Below, in pieces: positions 17,588 through 26,790 of a DNA stretch of 64,000 nt. The notes beneath the pieces are model-generated. The model was not told where the DNA came from, searched no databases, and saw only the letters and a program-made list of their open reading frames with translations. Source of the stretch: Methylobacterium sp. E-066 (lineage in GTDB: Bacteria > Pseudomonadota > Alphaproteobacteria > Rhizobiales > Beijerinckiaceae); the NCBI RefSeq assembly GCF_022829635.1, contig NZ_JAKSYO010000033.1:50972-114971 (forward strand), in the 5' to 3' direction. The translations under genes were made by a program, and so were the position numbers. The stretch's first letter is position 1, and each line of letters opens with the position of its first letter.

Positions 17588-17902
17588 GGTGGATCCTTCG
17601 ATGGCGTCCCGCAAACCTTGATCCGCGAGGTCTGGCGGAAACCCGCCGCTCCGAGCACGGATACCGCGGCGCGTTCCCCGGTATCCAATCCCTTGCGCAG
17701 TCTAGGACATGAGACGGAGAGTTGAGGATCGATGTCCAAAACCCAACACCCAACCACAATCGGCTGAACCAAGCCGATGTTCCCGGATCAACGCAGCATG
17801 TTCCGGAGCCGCACCGGCAGCCTTGCGATCGGGCGCGGCTCCAAGTCTTGTGGGTGGCATCCGAATGGGCGCCGGAACGGTACTCTACTTTACGGCGAAT
17901 GC
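17588..17902. other. unexpected 315-base gap between pstB and phoU
   Basis: No convincing gene is found on either strand, and no clear hairpin or repeat is seen. The region may hold a secondary promoter or a small RNA, but nothing in the sequence supports either directly. Confidence 0.5.
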
Positions 17903-18718
17903 TCAGCCGAACCGGCCGGTGATGTAATCCTGCGTCCGCTGCTCGACGGGATTCATGAACATCCGGTTGGTCGGGCCGAACTCGATCAGTTCACCGAGAT
18001 ACATGAAGGCGGTGAACTGCGAGATGCGCGCCGCCTGCTGCATGTTGTGGGTCACGATGACGATGGTGAATTCGTCGCGCAGCTGCTCGATCAGCTCCTC
18101 GATGCGGCCGGTGGAGATCGGGTCGAGCGCCGAGGTCGGCTCGTCGAACAGGATCACCTCCGGGCTCTGGGCCACGGTGCGGGCGATGCACAGGCGCTGC
18201 TGCTGTCCGCCCGAGAGACCGGTGCCGGCCTGGCGCAGCTTGTCCTTGACCTCGTCCCAGAGGGCGGCCTTGCGCAAAGCCTGCTCTACCCGCCCGTCGA
18301 GTTCGGATTTCGGCAGCTTCTCGTAGAGGCGCAGCCCGAAGGCGACGTTGTCGTAGATCGACATCGGGAACGGCGTCGGCTTCTGGAACACCATGCCGAT
18401 GCGCGCGCGCAGCTCGTTCAGGTCGACGGAGGGGTCGAGCACGTTCTGGCCGTCGAGCAGGATCTGCCCCTCGGCCCGCTGCTCCGGGTAGAGGCTGTAG
18501 ATCCGGTTGAAGCAGCGCAGCAGGGTGGACTTGCCGCAGCCGGACGGTCCGATCAAAGCCGTGACCTGCCGGTCGTGGAAGTTGATGTCGACGTTCTTCA
18601 GCCCGTGGAAGCTGCCGTAGTAGAAGTTCAAACCCTTCACGGCGATCCGGACCGCCCCGCCCTCGTTGGCGTGGTTGCGGGTGAGATCGACCGTGGGGAT
18701 CGCGGAGGCGGCGTTCAT
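17903..18718 (-). CDS. pstB: phosphate ABC transporter ATP-binding protein
   Basis: A 271-residue ABC ATPase energising phosphate import through PstC-PstA. Walker [10 protein letters not shown] is near residue 58, Q-loop [19 protein letters not shown], the signature [13 protein letters not shown], Walker [14 protein letters not shown] and the switch histidine VTHNMQQA; the FPMSIYDN segment is diagnostic for PstB. The C-terminus [10 protein letters not shown] is the classical PstB ending. It follows pstA by 22 bases. PstB also takes part in phosphate signalling through PhoU. Confidence 0.96.
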   Translation of the reverse strand: MNAASAIPTVDLTRNHANEGGAVRIAVKGLNFYYGSFHGLKNVDINFHDRQVTALIGPSGCGKSTLLRCFNRIYSLYPEQRAEGQILLDGQNVLDPSVDLNELRARIGMVFQKPTPFPMSIYDNVAFGLRLYEKLPKSELDGRVEQALRKAALWDEVKDKLRQAGTGLSGGQQQRLCIARTVAQSPEVILFDEPTSALDPISTGRIEELIEQLRDEFTIVIVTHNMQQAARISQFTAFMYLGELIEFGPTNRMFMNPVEQRTQDYITGRFG

Positions 18719-18740
18719 CGTCGTGTCCTCGAGAAGGGTC

Positions 18741-19637
18741 TTAGCGCGACATCTGCGGCTTGATGACGAGACGGGCGATGATCGACAGCACCAGGATCGT
18801 CGCGGTGATCAGGAGCGCCCCGGCCCAGGCGAGGCTCTGCCAGTTCGGGTAGGGCGACAGGGCGAACTGGTAGATCATCACCGGCAGGTTCGCGACGCCG
18901 CCCATCAGGTCGGGCGAGAACCAGGAATTGTTGTTGAGCGCCGTGAACAGCAGCGGCGCGGTCTCGCCGGCGATGCGGGCCAGCGCCAGGATGATCCCGG
19001 TGACGATGCCGGCCGAGGCCGCCCGCCACGTGACGCTCATGATTACCGTCGAGGGCGGGGCGCCCAGCGCCGCACCGGCCTCGCGCAGGGTGCCCGGCAC
19101 CAGGCGCATCATGTCCTCGGTGGTCCGCACGATCACCGGTACGGCGATGATCGCGAGCGCCACGCCGCCGGCCCAGCCCGAATAGGTCCCCATCGGCCGC
19201 ACCATCAGGGTGTAGACGAACAGACCGATCAGGATCGACGGCGCCGAGAGCAGGATGTCGTTGAGGAAGCGGATCAACCCGGCGATCTTGGAGAACCGGC
19301 CGTACTCGGCCAGGTAGGTCCCGGCCATGACGCCGATCGGCGTCGCGATCGTGATCCCGATCCCGGTGAGCACCAGGCTGCCGAGGATCGCGTTGGCGAT
19401 GCCGCCGCCCTCGGAGCCGGGTCCCGGGGTCGGGTGCGTGAACATGGCGGGCGTGAAGCCCTGCACGCCCTGGATGATCAGCATCAGCAGGATCGAGCCG
19501 AGCACCACGGCGCCGACGATCGTGGCGACCAGGCAAGCGGTCCGCAGCACCCGGTCGGCGATCCGCCGGCTGGAGCGGACGCGCCCCGTGCGGTGCGGTG
19601 CAGATTCGGAGAGGGTCATGGGGTTGGACGCGTCCAT
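18741..19637 (-). CDS. pstA: phosphate ABC transporter permease PstA
   Basis: A 298-residue inner-membrane permease with six predicted helices. The N-terminus is basic ([11 protein letters not shown]). Typical PstA segments include [18 protein letters not shown], the EAA loop region around [20 protein letters not shown] and the ending of the domain near [17 protein letters not shown], where the arginine and glutamate match residues needed for transport in the family. It pairs with PstC to form the channel. It lies 12 bases after pstC and just before pstB. Confidence 0.95.
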   Translation of the reverse strand: MDASNPMTLSESAPHRTGRVRSSRRIADRVLRTACLVATIVGAVVLGSILLMLIIQGVQGFTPAMFTHPTPGPGSEGGGIANAILGSLVLTGIGITIATPIGVMAGTYLAEYGRFSKIAGLIRFLNDILLSAPSILIGLFVYTLMVRPMGTYSGWAGGVALAIIAVPVIVRTTEDMMRLVPGTLREAGAALGAPPSTVIMSVTWRAASAGIVTGIILALARIAGETAPLLFTALNNNSWFSPDLMGGVANLPVMIYQFALSPYPNWQSLAWAGALLITATILVLSIIARLVIKPQMSR

Positions 19638-19649
19638 CGTGAGCCCTCC

Positions 19650-20627
19650 TCAGGCAGCCTTGACGCGGCGCGTCAGCAGCCGGGCGATGATGAGCACCAC
19701 GAAGGTGATGACGAACAGGATGCAGCCCAGAGCCATCAGCGCGTTGAGCTGGAGACCGTCCGCCTCGTTGAACTCGTTGGCGATGCGCGACGCGATGGTC
19801 GAGCTCGGGTCGAAGATCGAGGCCGAGAGGCGGTTGGCGTTGCCGATGACGAAGGTCACCGCCATCGTCTCGCCGAGCGCCCGCCCGAGCCCGAGCATGA
19901 TCGCCCCGATGATCGAGACGGAGGCCTGCGGCACCAGCACGTGGCGGACCACCTCCCAGGTGGTGCAGCCGATCCCGTAGGCGCTCTCGCGCAGGACGGT
20001 GGGGATCTGGTCGAGCATGTCGCGGGCGATCGATGCGATGAACGGCACGATCATGATCGCCAGGATGATGCCGGCGGTGAACACGCCGACGCCGGACGGC
20101 ACCCGGGCGTAGAACAGCGTGCCGACGATCGGCATGCCCTCGACAAGGTTGGAAACCGGGATCTGGATGAAGCGCGCGAAGAGCGGCGCGAACACGAACA
20201 GGCCCCACATGCCGTAGATGATGCTCGGCACCGCGGCGAGCAGCTCGATGGTCATCGCCACCGGCTTGCGCGCCCAGCCCGGGCAGAGCTGCGTGAGGTA
20301 GACGGCGATCCCCAGGGAGACCGGCACGCCGATCAGCAGCGCCAGGGTGGCCGAGGCCACGGTGCCGATGACGGCGACCAGGGCGCCGTACTGCTCGGTC
20401 CCGACGTTCCAGGCGCTCGAAGTCAGGAAGGCGAAGCCGAATTCGCGGAAGGCGGGCCAGCCGCCGTACAGGATCGACCCCAGGATTCCGGCGAGCACGA
20501 CGAGCACGAACAAGGCCGCGCCGTAGGAGCAGACCCGGAACAGGGTGTCGAGGCTCCGGCTCGGCCCTTTGCGCGCGGCGGCGGCGCGGGGTCGTGCGAG
20601 GGCAATCGTCTCGGTCAAAGCGGGCAT
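19650..20627 (-). CDS. pstC: phosphate ABC transporter permease PstC
   Basis: A 325-residue permease. A first helix (YGAALFVLVVLAGILGSILYGGWPAF) is followed by a large periplasmic stretch and five further helices. PstC hallmarks are ELLAAVPSIIYGMWGLFVFAP and the EAA loop IPTVLRESAYGIGCTTWEV, then GRALGETMAVTFVIGN. The start is the ATG before PALTETIAL, with AGAGAA upstream; the frame extends to 20696 but without better support. It lies 85 bases after pstS, with a strong hairpin between the two. Confidence 0.94.
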   Translation of the reverse strand: MPALTETIALARPRAAAARKGPSRSLDTLFRVCSYGAALFVLVVLAGILGSILYGGWPAFREFGFAFLTSSAWNVGTEQYGALVAVIGTVASATLALLIGVPVSLGIAVYLTQLCPGWARKPVAMTIELLAAVPSIIYGMWGLFVFAPLFARFIQIPVSNLVEGMPIVGTLFYARVPSGVGVFTAGIILAIMIVPFIASIARDMLDQIPTVLRESAYGIGCTTWEVVRHVLVPQASVSIIGAIMLGLGRALGETMAVTFVIGNANRLSASIFDPSSTIASRIANEFNEADGLQLNALMALGCILFVITFVVLIIARLLTRRVKAA

Positions 20628-20679
20628 CCGCGATTCTCTGCGAAGGGGGCGTGGTAGCGCGGTGCGGGCCGCGGCGCGA

Positions 20680-20704
20680 GGGAGGGGGCGACACACCCCC
20701 TCCC
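20680..20704 (-). terminator. intercistronic hairpin between pstS and pstC
   Basis: A perfect 9-base stem (GGGAGGGGG and CCCCCTCCC) with a 7-base loop starts 9 bases after the pstS stop. There is no U-tract, so it may act as an RNA stabiliser or partial attenuator that keeps pstS expression above the membrane genes, a pattern known in binding-protein operons. Confidence 0.6.
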
Positions 20705-20712
20705 CGTCTCAC

Positions 20713-21753
20713 TCACATGTTGAAGACGGGCTTACCGTCCTTACCCTTCACGGATTTCCACTCTTCGTGGATCAGACCGACGACGTTGTCCGGAAGCGGG
20801 ACGTAATCGAGGTCCGAGGCGAGCTTGTCGCCGTTCTTGTAGGCCCAATCGAAGAACTTGAGCGTATCGGCGGCCTTGGCCGGATCAGCCGGTTCCTTGT
20901 GGACGAGGATGAACGTCGCCGCCGTGATCGGCCACGCGTCGTCGCCCGGCTGGTTGGTCAGCGAGATACCGAAGCCCGGCGCCGACTTCCAATCGGCGCT
21001 GGCGGCCGCCGCCTGGAATGCCTTGTCCTCCGGCTGCGGATACTTGCCGGCCTTGTTCTGCAGCAGGGCGTAAGCGAGCTTGTTCTGCTTGGCGTAGGCG
21101 GATTCGACGTAGCCGATGGCGTTCGGCACCTGCTTCACGGTGGCGGTCACGCCTTCGTTGCCCTTGCCGCCCTGCCCGACCGGCCAGGAGATCGTGGTGG
21201 CCGCGCCGTATTCCTTCTTCCAGGTCTCGGAGGCCTGGGACAGGTAGGTGGTGAAGATGTTGGTCGTGCCCGAGGCGTCCGACCGGTAGACCGGGGTGAT
21301 GGTGGCGTCGGGGAGCTTCAGGCCCTCGTTGAGCTTCGCGATCCGCGGATCGGACCACTTCGAGATCTTGCCGGCGTAGATGTCGGCCAGGATGTCGCCG
21401 GTGAGCTTCAGCTTGCCGGGCTCGAGGCCGGCAATGTTTACCACCGGCACGACGCCGCCCATCACGGTCGGGAACTGGACGAGGCCGTCCTTGGCCAGCT
21501 GCTCGCCCTTGAGCGGCGCGTCGGTGGCGCCGAAATCGACGGTCTTGGCCTGGATCTGCTTGATGCCGCCGCCCGAGCCGATGGACTGGTAATTCAGTCC
21601 GGAGCCGGTCTCCTTGCGGTAGGCTTCGGCCCACTTGGAGTAGACCGGGAACGGGAACGTGGCGCCGGCACCCGTGATATCGGCAGCGAGTGCCGCGGAC
21701 GCCAACTGAACCGTCGCGAGGCCGACGGCGAGCGCGTAAGCGAAGGGTCTCAA
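20713..21753 (-). CDS. pstS: periplasmic phosphate-binding protein PstS
   Basis: A 346-residue binding protein for the high-affinity phosphate importer. After the signal peptide (RPFAYALAVGLATVQLASAALA, cleaved before ADITG) comes ITGAGATFPFPVYSKW, the PstS phosphate-binding loop, then YQSIGSGGGIKQI and VYRSDASGTTNIF, further ligands. The likely start is a TTG at 21753: GGAG precedes it by 6 bases and the signal peptide begins there, whereas the frame's ATG at 21906 would add 51 residues unlike a leader. It is first in the pst operon, about 125 bases downstream of a Pho box. Confidence 0.94.
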   Translation of the reverse strand: MRPFAYALAVGLATVQLASAALAADITGAGATFPFPVYSKWAEAYRKETGSGLNYQSIGSGGGIKQIQAKTVDFGATDAPLKGEQLAKDGLVQFPTVMGGVVPVVNIAGLEPGKLKLTGDILADIYAGKISKWSDPRIAKLNEGLKLPDATITPVYRSDASGTTNIFTTYLSQASETWKKEYGAATTISWPVGQGGKGNEGVTATVKQVPNAIGYVESAYAKQNKLAYALLQNKAGKYPQPEDKAFQAAAASADWKSAPGFGISLTNQPGDDAWPITAATFILVHKEPADPAKAADTLKFFDWAYKNGDKLASDLDYVPLPDNVVGLIHEEWKSVKGKDGKPVFNM

Positions 21754-21877
21754 GGGTATCTCCGTTGCCGTCGGGCGAAAGCCTGCGCCTCCCTGCCGGC
21801 AAGCCCATGCCCGCGGCAGAGCTGTGCGGCCGGTCTTCCAAGAGAGCCGGCGCCGGCCGCCCGATGGGCCGGGCGTT

Positions 21878-21905
21878 ACGACAGAGAGATGACACCGCCA
21901 TGACA
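21878..21905 (-). promoter_or_regulatory. Pho box (PhoB binding site) upstream of pstS
   Basis: Read on the minus strand, three direct repeats TGTCAT, TGTCAT and TGTCGT start every 11 bases. That is the spacing of PhoB half-sites (7-base repeats with 4-base spacers). It lies between pstS and the divergent small gene at 22019, so it could serve both. Confidence 0.8.
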
Positions 21906-22018
21906 CCGCGCCGCACCAAAGACGGCACGGTTCGGGGCGCTCGCGCGTTCAAGCCCGGTGTCGGCCCCGGCCGATCGGCGGACGATGCTGCCCGCGTCTT
22001 CAGGAAGGTGTTCGGATC

Positions 22019-22279
22019 GTGGCTGACCAGGGGACCGACGCAGAGAAAGGTCCCGACGCGGCAGGTTCGGACGCCGCATGGCTCGCGCTGCATGCCGACC
22101 GTGAGGCCGTGGAGCGCGCGCTGACCTTGGCGCAGGCGCGCCAGCGCTTCGGCACCGATGCCGACGCCATCGCCCAGGCGCGCGTCGAGGAGGCCGAACT
22201 TCTGGTGGATCTCGATCGGATCCTGACGCAGATCCGGGCGGCGGAATACCGCCGGCAGCCCGGTTCGCGGCGCTGGTAG
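22019..22279 (+). CDS. small helical protein of unknown function (86 aa)
   Basis: An 86-residue protein starting at a GTG with AGGAAGG upstream. Its first 20 residues are acidic and disordered. The rest is a single long amphipathic helix region (REAVERALTLAQARQRF, then DAIAQARVEEAELLVDLDRIL) that could form a coiled coil. It is transcribed away from pstS and shares the upstream region that holds the Pho box, so phosphate control is possible but unproven. No family is recognised. Confidence 0.45.
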   Translation: MADQGTDAEKGPDAAGSDAAWLALHADREAVERALTLAQARQRFGTDADAIAQARVEEAELLVDLDRILTQIRAAEYRRQPGSRRW

Positions 22280-22357
22280 CGCTGGGCGTTGCGTCCGAAA
22301 AAAACTTTCCGCGGAAACGAAAACTGATTCGGGGATAATGCGTCCCGGACGGGAGCC

Positions 22358-22558
22358 TTATCCGGCCCGACGCAGCTCCCGCTCCTTCTGGCGCAGGCGC
22401 AGGAGCAGTTCCACGTGGGTGTCGGTGATCGGCTGCCTGTCGACGCTGTCTTCGTAGACGGTGCGGAGCGTCAGCCCGAGCTGCTGCGTATCGATCGCCT
22501 GTTTGAGGGACCGACCCGGATGCGGGCGCCCCTCGGACGCGACGATTGACGGCTTCAT
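22358..22558 (-). CDS. NepR-like small protein (putative anti-sigma factor)
   Basis: A 66-residue protein whose centre resembles NepR, the anti-sigma factor that holds EcfG in the alphaproteobacterial general stress response. LGLTLRTVYEDSVDRQPITD, followed by HVELLLRLRQKE, matches the pattern LG..LR.vYdd.v.epvPd.fleLL..L of NepR. GGAGG precedes the ATG at 22558 at good spacing. Classical nepR genes sit beside phyR and ecfG; neither is here, so this would be a stand-alone paralogue. A CtrA-like half-conserved site lies 70 bases upstream. Short length makes the homology tentative. Confidence 0.45.
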   Translation of the reverse strand: MKPSIVASEGRPHPGRSLKQAIDTQQLGLTLRTVYEDSVDRQPITDTHVELLLRLRQKERELRRAG

Positions 22559-22630
22559 GCGTTCCTCCCGCCCTTCAACCGCGCGCTCCTGACCACGGTC
22601 CCGGGATGCAATCAGTCTCGTCAAAAATGG

Positions 22631-22645
22631 TTAATGAAGCGTTAC
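22631..22645 (-). promoter_or_regulatory. possible CtrA-type site (imperfect)
   Basis: On the minus strand GTAA-N7-TTAAC, one base from the CtrA consensus TTAA-N7-TTAAC. It lies between the recN stop and the NepR-like start. One mismatch and no other support make this weak. Confidence 0.3.
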
Positions 22646-22675
22646 ACTCAACCAACGGTTAAGGTTGACGCGCGT

Positions 22676-24349
22676 TCACGCATCCGCGCCCTGGAGCAGC
22701 CGGGCCGCCGCCGCGCGAGCCTCGTCGGTCACCGTGGCGCCCGCCAGCATCCGGGCGATCTCCTCGCGGCGCTCTGCCACGGGCAGGCTCGCCACCCGGG
22801 TGGCGACGCGACCGGCGCCCTTCACGGGGGCCTTGGCGATGAGGAAATGCGTGCTCGCTCGGGCGGCGACCTGAGGCGCATGGGTCACCGCCACCACCTG
22901 CACGGTGCTGGCCAGCCGGGCGAGGCGCAGGCCGATCGCATCGGCGACCGCGCCGCCGACCCCGGTGTCGATCTCGTCGAAGATCAGGGTCGGGGCCGAG
23001 CCCTTGTCGGCGAGCACCACCTTCAGGGCCAGCATGAAGCGCGACAACTCGCCGCCGGAGGCGACCTTCATCATCGGGCCGGGCTTGGTCCCGGGATTGG
23101 TCTGCGCCCAGAACTCGACGCGGTCGATGCCGGCGGGGTCGCGCGCCTCCGGGTCGGTGGCGATCTCGGTGATGAAGCGGGCGCGCTCCAGCTTCAGCGG
23201 CGGCAGCTCGGCCTTCACGGCGGCGTCGAGCTGCTTGGCCGCCCGGCGGCGGCCGGCGCTGAGTTTTTCCGCCGCCTCGGCATAGGCGGCCTCGGCCTTG
23301 GCGCGGGCCTGTTCCAGACCTTCGAGGGCGGCCTCCCCGGCATCGAGGGTCGCGACCTCGCCGGCATAGCGCTCGGCCAGGGCGGCCAGCTCGTCGGCCG
23401 GGACGTCGTACTTGCGGGACGCCGCCCTGAGCGCGAACAGCCGCTCCTCCGCCCGCTCCAGGTCGCGCGGGTCGAACTCGGTTTCGGAGACGGCGGCGTC
23501 CAGCACCGCGCGTGCCTCGTCGAGGGCGACCATGGCGGCGTCGAGGGCGTTGACGCAGGGATCGATCAGGGCCGGAAGCTGACCGGCCCGGCGCTCGAGC
23601 TTGCGCAGGGCGGCCGAAAGGTGCGGCATCCCCGAATGCGGGCCGCCGACCGCGTCCAGGGCCTCGTTCAGCTCGCGGGCGACCTTTTCCGATTGCTGCA
23701 TGACGCTGCGGCGCTCGGCGAGCTGGGCCTCCTCGCCGGACTGCGGCGCCAGGGCGGCGAGCTCCTCCACGGCGTGGCGCAGGAAATCGGCCTCCTTGCG
23801 GGCCGCATCGATACGGGCGCGGTGCTCGGCGAGTTCGGCACGCGCCGCGCGCACGGCCTTGGCCGCCGCCGCGACCTTGGTCAGCTGGGTCTGCAGGCCC
23901 CCGAAGGCGTCGAGGATCGCCCGGTGCGAGGCCGGGTCGGCCAAGGCCCGGTCGTCGTGCTGCCCGTGGATCTCCACGAGCGCCGCGCCGATCGCCCGCA
24001 GGACCTGCACGCCGACCGGCTGGTCGTTGACGAAGGCGCGGGTGCGGCCGTCGGCCATCTGGGTCCGGCGCAGGATCAGGTCGCCCTCGGTGTCGATCTC
24101 GGCCTCGGCCGCGATCGCGCGCGCCGGGTGATCCAGGGGCAGATCGAACACCGCGGTGACGCCGCCCTGCGGCTCGCCGTGGCGCACGAGCCGGCCGTCG
24201 CCGCGACCGCCCAGGGCCAGGGCGAAGGCGTCGAGCAGGATCGATTTACCCGCGCCCGTCTCTCCGGTCAGGACACTCAGCCCCGTCCGGAAATTCAGTT
24301 CGAGCCTGTCGATCAGAACGATGTCGCGGATCGCGAGCTGCGCCAGCAT
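22676..24349 (-). CDS. recN: DNA repair protein RecN
   Basis: A 557-residue SMC-like ATPase in recombinational repair of double-strand breaks. The N-terminal ATPase half includes Walker A LTGETGAGKSILLDAFALALG near residue 35. About 250 residues of coiled coil follow, rich in A, E and R. The C-terminal half has the signature LASGGELSRFMLALKVVL and Walker B TLIFDEIDTGVGG, then the D-loop and VVAVTHAPQVAARAS. The start AQLAIRDIVLIDRLEL is typical. It follows bamD by about 180 bases behind a terminator-like hairpin, so it likely has its own promoter. No LexA box was recognised. Confidence 0.95.
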   Translation of the reverse strand: MLAQLAIRDIVLIDRLELNFRTGLSVLTGETGAGKSILLDAFALALGGRGDGRLVRHGEPQGGVTAVFDLPLDHPARAIAAEAEIDTEGDLILRRTQMADGRTRAFVNDQPVGVQVLRAIGAALVEIHGQHDDRALADPASHRAILDAFGGLQTQLTKVAAAAKAVRAARAELAEHRARIDAARKEADFLRHAVEELAALAPQSGEEAQLAERRSVMQQSEKVARELNEALDAVGGPHSGMPHLSAALRKLERRAGQLPALIDPCVNALDAAMVALDEARAVLDAAVSETEFDPRDLERAEERLFALRAASRKYDVPADELAALAERYAGEVATLDAGEAALEGLEQARAKAEAAYAEAAEKLSAGRRRAAKQLDAAVKAELPPLKLERARFITEIATDPEARDPAGIDRVEFWAQTNPGTKPGPMMKVASGGELSRFMLALKVVLADKGSAPTLIFDEIDTGVGGAVADAIGLRLARLASTVQVVAVTHAPQVAARASTHFLIAKAPVKGAGRVATRVASLPVAERREEIARMLAGATVTDEARAAAARLLQGADA

Positions 24350-24464
24350 GCGGCGACGGGATTCCTGAGGATGGGACCGCAGACATAAGGCCGCTGCGGC
24401 GCGGATTCACCCCAAAAATGCGTCGCGGCGCATCTCCGGTGACGCGGGGCTGCGCGGACGAGAA

Positions 24465-24490
24465 AGGCCCGGAGCGGCGGCTCCGGGCCT
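24465..24490 (-). terminator. terminator-like hairpin downstream of bamD
   Basis: A perfect 11-base stem (AGGCCCGGAGC with GCTCCGGGCCT) and a 4-base loop sits 39 bases after the bamD stop. On the minus strand it is followed by a short TTTCT run, fitting a factor-independent terminator. Confidence 0.75.
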
Positions 24491-24528
24491 TGGGGCTTGA
24501 TCGGGCAGGCCGCGGCCTGCCGGTGACG

Positions 24529-25410
24529 TCACTCAGCCGAGGCGGTCTTGCCCGTCACGGTGCGGTAGATCTTGGAGAGGAACGAGCCCTTCTCCTCGCG
24601 GGGCTCGACGCCGCCCGTGGCCAGGAGCGCGTGCGCGTCCTTGTACCAGGGGCTGTCGGGGAAGTTGTGTCCCAGCACGGCCGCGGAGTTCTGCGCCTCC
24701 TGGGTGATGCCGAGCGCCCAGTACGCCTCGGTCAAGCGCTCGAGCGCTTCTTCGGCGTGGCGGGTGGTCTGGTATTTGGCGACGACGTCGCGGAACCGGT
24801 TGATCGCGGCCGGGAAGTTGCGCCGCTCCAGGTAAAAGCGGCCGACCTCCATCTCCTTGCCGGCGAGCTGGTCGCGGGTGATCTGGATCTTGGAGCGGGC
24901 GTCGGCCGAGTACTCGGAGGTCGGGTACTTCTGGACCAGCTCCTGCAGGGCGACCAGCGCCTTCTCGGACCGGTCCTGGTCGCGGGTCACGTCCGGGATC
25001 TGCTTATAGTTCGACATCGCCATCAGGTACTGCGCGTAGGCCGCATCCTTGCTGGCCGGGTGCCGCTGCAGGTACCGCTTCGCGGCGCTGATCGCCTCGT
25101 CGTATTTCTGGCCTTCGTAATTGGCGTAGGCCGTCATCAGCAGCGCCTTCCGAGACCACTCGGAATACTGGTACTGCTTGTCGAGATTGTCGAACTTCTT
25201 GACGGCGCCCTCGTAGTCGCTGTCCTCCAGCTTGGCCAAGCCCTCGCTGTAGAGCTTGTCCGCCGGGACATCCGGCACGACCTCGGGTTTGTATTTCTCG
25301 GCGAAGAGGCTGGTCGGGTCGAAGTCGCAGCCGCCGAGACCCAGGCCGAGAACGGCCACGAGGGGCGCCATGAAGGCCGCCGCCCGGCGATGACGAATGG
25401 TGACAGGCAT
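24529..25410 (-). CDS. bamD: outer-membrane assembly lipoprotein BamD
   Basis: A 293-residue lipoprotein of the BAM complex, which inserts beta-barrel proteins into the outer membrane. The leader ends in a lipobox, LGLGGC, whose cysteine is about residue 28. Tetratricopeptide-like repeats follow: YSEGLAKLEDSDYEGAVKKF, AISAAKRYLQRHPASKDAAY, LVQKYPTSEYSADA and others, covering the five TPRs of the family. The start is the ATG before PVTIRHRR, with AAAGAG upstream. It lies 191 bases downstream of lpxC on the same strand, an arrangement common in this group. Confidence 0.92.
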   Translation of the reverse strand: MPVTIRHRRAAAFMAPLVAVLGLGLGGCDFDPTSLFAEKYKPEVVPDVPADKLYSEGLAKLEDSDYEGAVKKFDNLDKQYQYSEWSRKALLMTAYANYEGQKYDEAISAAKRYLQRHPASKDAAYAQYLMAMSNYKQIPDVTRDQDRSEKALVALQELVQKYPTSEYSADARSKIQITRDQLAGKEMEVGRFYLERRNFPAAINRFRDVVAKYQTTRHAEEALERLTEAYWALGITQEAQNSAAVLGHNFPDSPWYKDAHALLATGGVEPREEKGSFLSKIYRTVTGKTASAE

Positions 25411-25601
25411 CTGGCGCTCTTTCCCGGAACCGGCGCACGTCCCGCGCCGTCGTGCCATCGCGTGAGTGGATCCGGCCCGACCGGGCCGTGCCCGTCGTTC
25501 ACGGACCATTAAACCGTGACGTTTGATTCGGGCACGAAAGCGGCAAGGCTGCGGCAGCCTGGATCAGTTGCCGGCTGTGTCCCGCGGGTGACAGGTCGGG
25601 A

Positions 25602-26549
25602 TCAGAGCTCGCCGGCGAAGGCGGCGATGCCGAGGCCGACGCCGAGTTCCGAGAGCACGGTCTCGCGGCGCGAGCCCTGCGCCTCGACGATGGCGTAGTT
25701 GGATCGGTCGGCGAACAGGGCGGAGAGCACACCGACATTCATCCGGTGGCCGCCGCAATAGGAGCGGTAGGCCCCCTGGATCGGCAGGCCGGCCAGCGCG
25801 AGGTCGCCGACCGCGTCGAGGATCTTGTGGCGGACGAACTCGTCCGGGAAGCGCAGGCCCTCAGGGTTGACCACGGCGGTCTCGCCGACCGCAACGGTGT
25901 TCTCCAGGGAGGCGCCCAGCGCGAAGCCGGCTTTCCAGTAGCGCTCAACGTCCTTCATCATGCCGAAGGTGCGGGCGCCGGCGATCTCGCGGCGATAGGT
26001 GGCGGGCGACAGGTCCATCGCCTTGCGCGAGCGGCCGATCACCGGGCTGTCGAAATCGATCTCCACGTCGAGGCGGAAGCCCCGGTCGATCGGGCGCAAC
26101 TCGGCGAAGGCGCGGCCGGTCTCGATGCGGACGTGCCGCAGGACCTTCAGCCAGCGGCGCGGCGTACCGCAGGAGGCAATCCCGACCGAGTCGATGGCCT
26201 GAACGAATTGGAGGGCGGACCCGTCGAGGATCGGCATTTCAGGCCCGTCGATCTCGACGAGGGCGTTGTCGACGCCCAATCCGTAGAGGGCCGACATCAG
26301 ATGCTCGATGGTGGCGACGGCACCGGTCTCGACGTCACCGATGACGGTGCAGAGCTCGGTGGCGGAAACGAGGGCGTGGTGGGCCTTGATCAGGCGGTCG
26401 TTGCCGTGGGTGGTGCTGGTGCGAAGAAACGCGATGCCATGATTGGCTGGCGCGGGCCGGATGGTGATCTCGGCCGGGTTCCCGGAATGGACCCCTACGC
26501 CCGAGAGCGTCACCGGCCCCTTCAGGGTCGTCTGTTTATGCGTTCGCAT
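25602..26549 (-). CDS. lpxC: UDP-3-O-acyl-N-acetylglucosamine deacetylase
   Basis: A 315-residue zinc amidase, the first committed step of lipid A synthesis. Zinc ligands are visible: the histidine of VATIEHLMSALYG near residue 82 and the HKILDAVGD motif (histidine and aspartate) near residue 243. GVGVHSG near the N-terminus and YCGGHRMNVG near the C-terminus are also typical. It lies downstream of ftsZ at the end of the division cluster, as in many proteobacteria, but 438 bases of sequence with a terminator-like hairpin separate it, so it probably has its own promoter; a CtrA-type site lies 242 bases upstream. Confidence 0.96.
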   Translation of the reverse strand: MRTHKQTTLKGPVTLSGVGVHSGNPAEITIRPAPANHGIAFLRTSTTHGNDRLIKAHHALVSATELCTVIGDVETGAVATIEHLMSALYGLGVDNALVEIDGPEMPILDGSALQFVQAIDSVGIASCGTPRRWLKVLRHVRIETGRAFAELRPIDRGFRLDVEIDFDSPVIGRSRKAMDLSPATYRREIAGARTFGMMKDVERYWKAGFALGASLENTVAVGETAVVNPEGLRFPDEFVRHKILDAVGDLALAGLPIQGAYRSYCGGHRMNVGVLSALFADRSNYAIVEAQGSRRETVLSELGVGLGIAAFAGEL

Positions 26550-26790
26550 TCATTAGCCCCCGGCCGCAATCAGGTCCCGCCATCCCTAACCGGGGATGGT
26601 GAGGAAACTGTCCGATCCGTCCGCTGCTTGAAGCCCCTATCGCGCTATCAGGTTGTGTCCTGCAGCGCGTCTCATTGGTCTGCGAGTGTCTATAGCTGCA
26701 CCGCACAGGGCAGCCAAATCACGGATTCTTACGCTCTGTTACAGACACGCTTGTTGCTTGGAGCCGCTAAAAACCTGACGGCACAAAGGC

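Noticed and set aside
18666..20712. Very long frames opposite pstA and pstC (over 600 residues)
   Set aside because: GC-rich genes lack stop codons in other frames. The products are arginine/aspartate/glycine-rich with no domain, while pstA and pstC are clear.
22634..24388. 584-residue plus-strand frame over recN
   Set aside because: An antisense shadow of recN with biased low-complexity composition.
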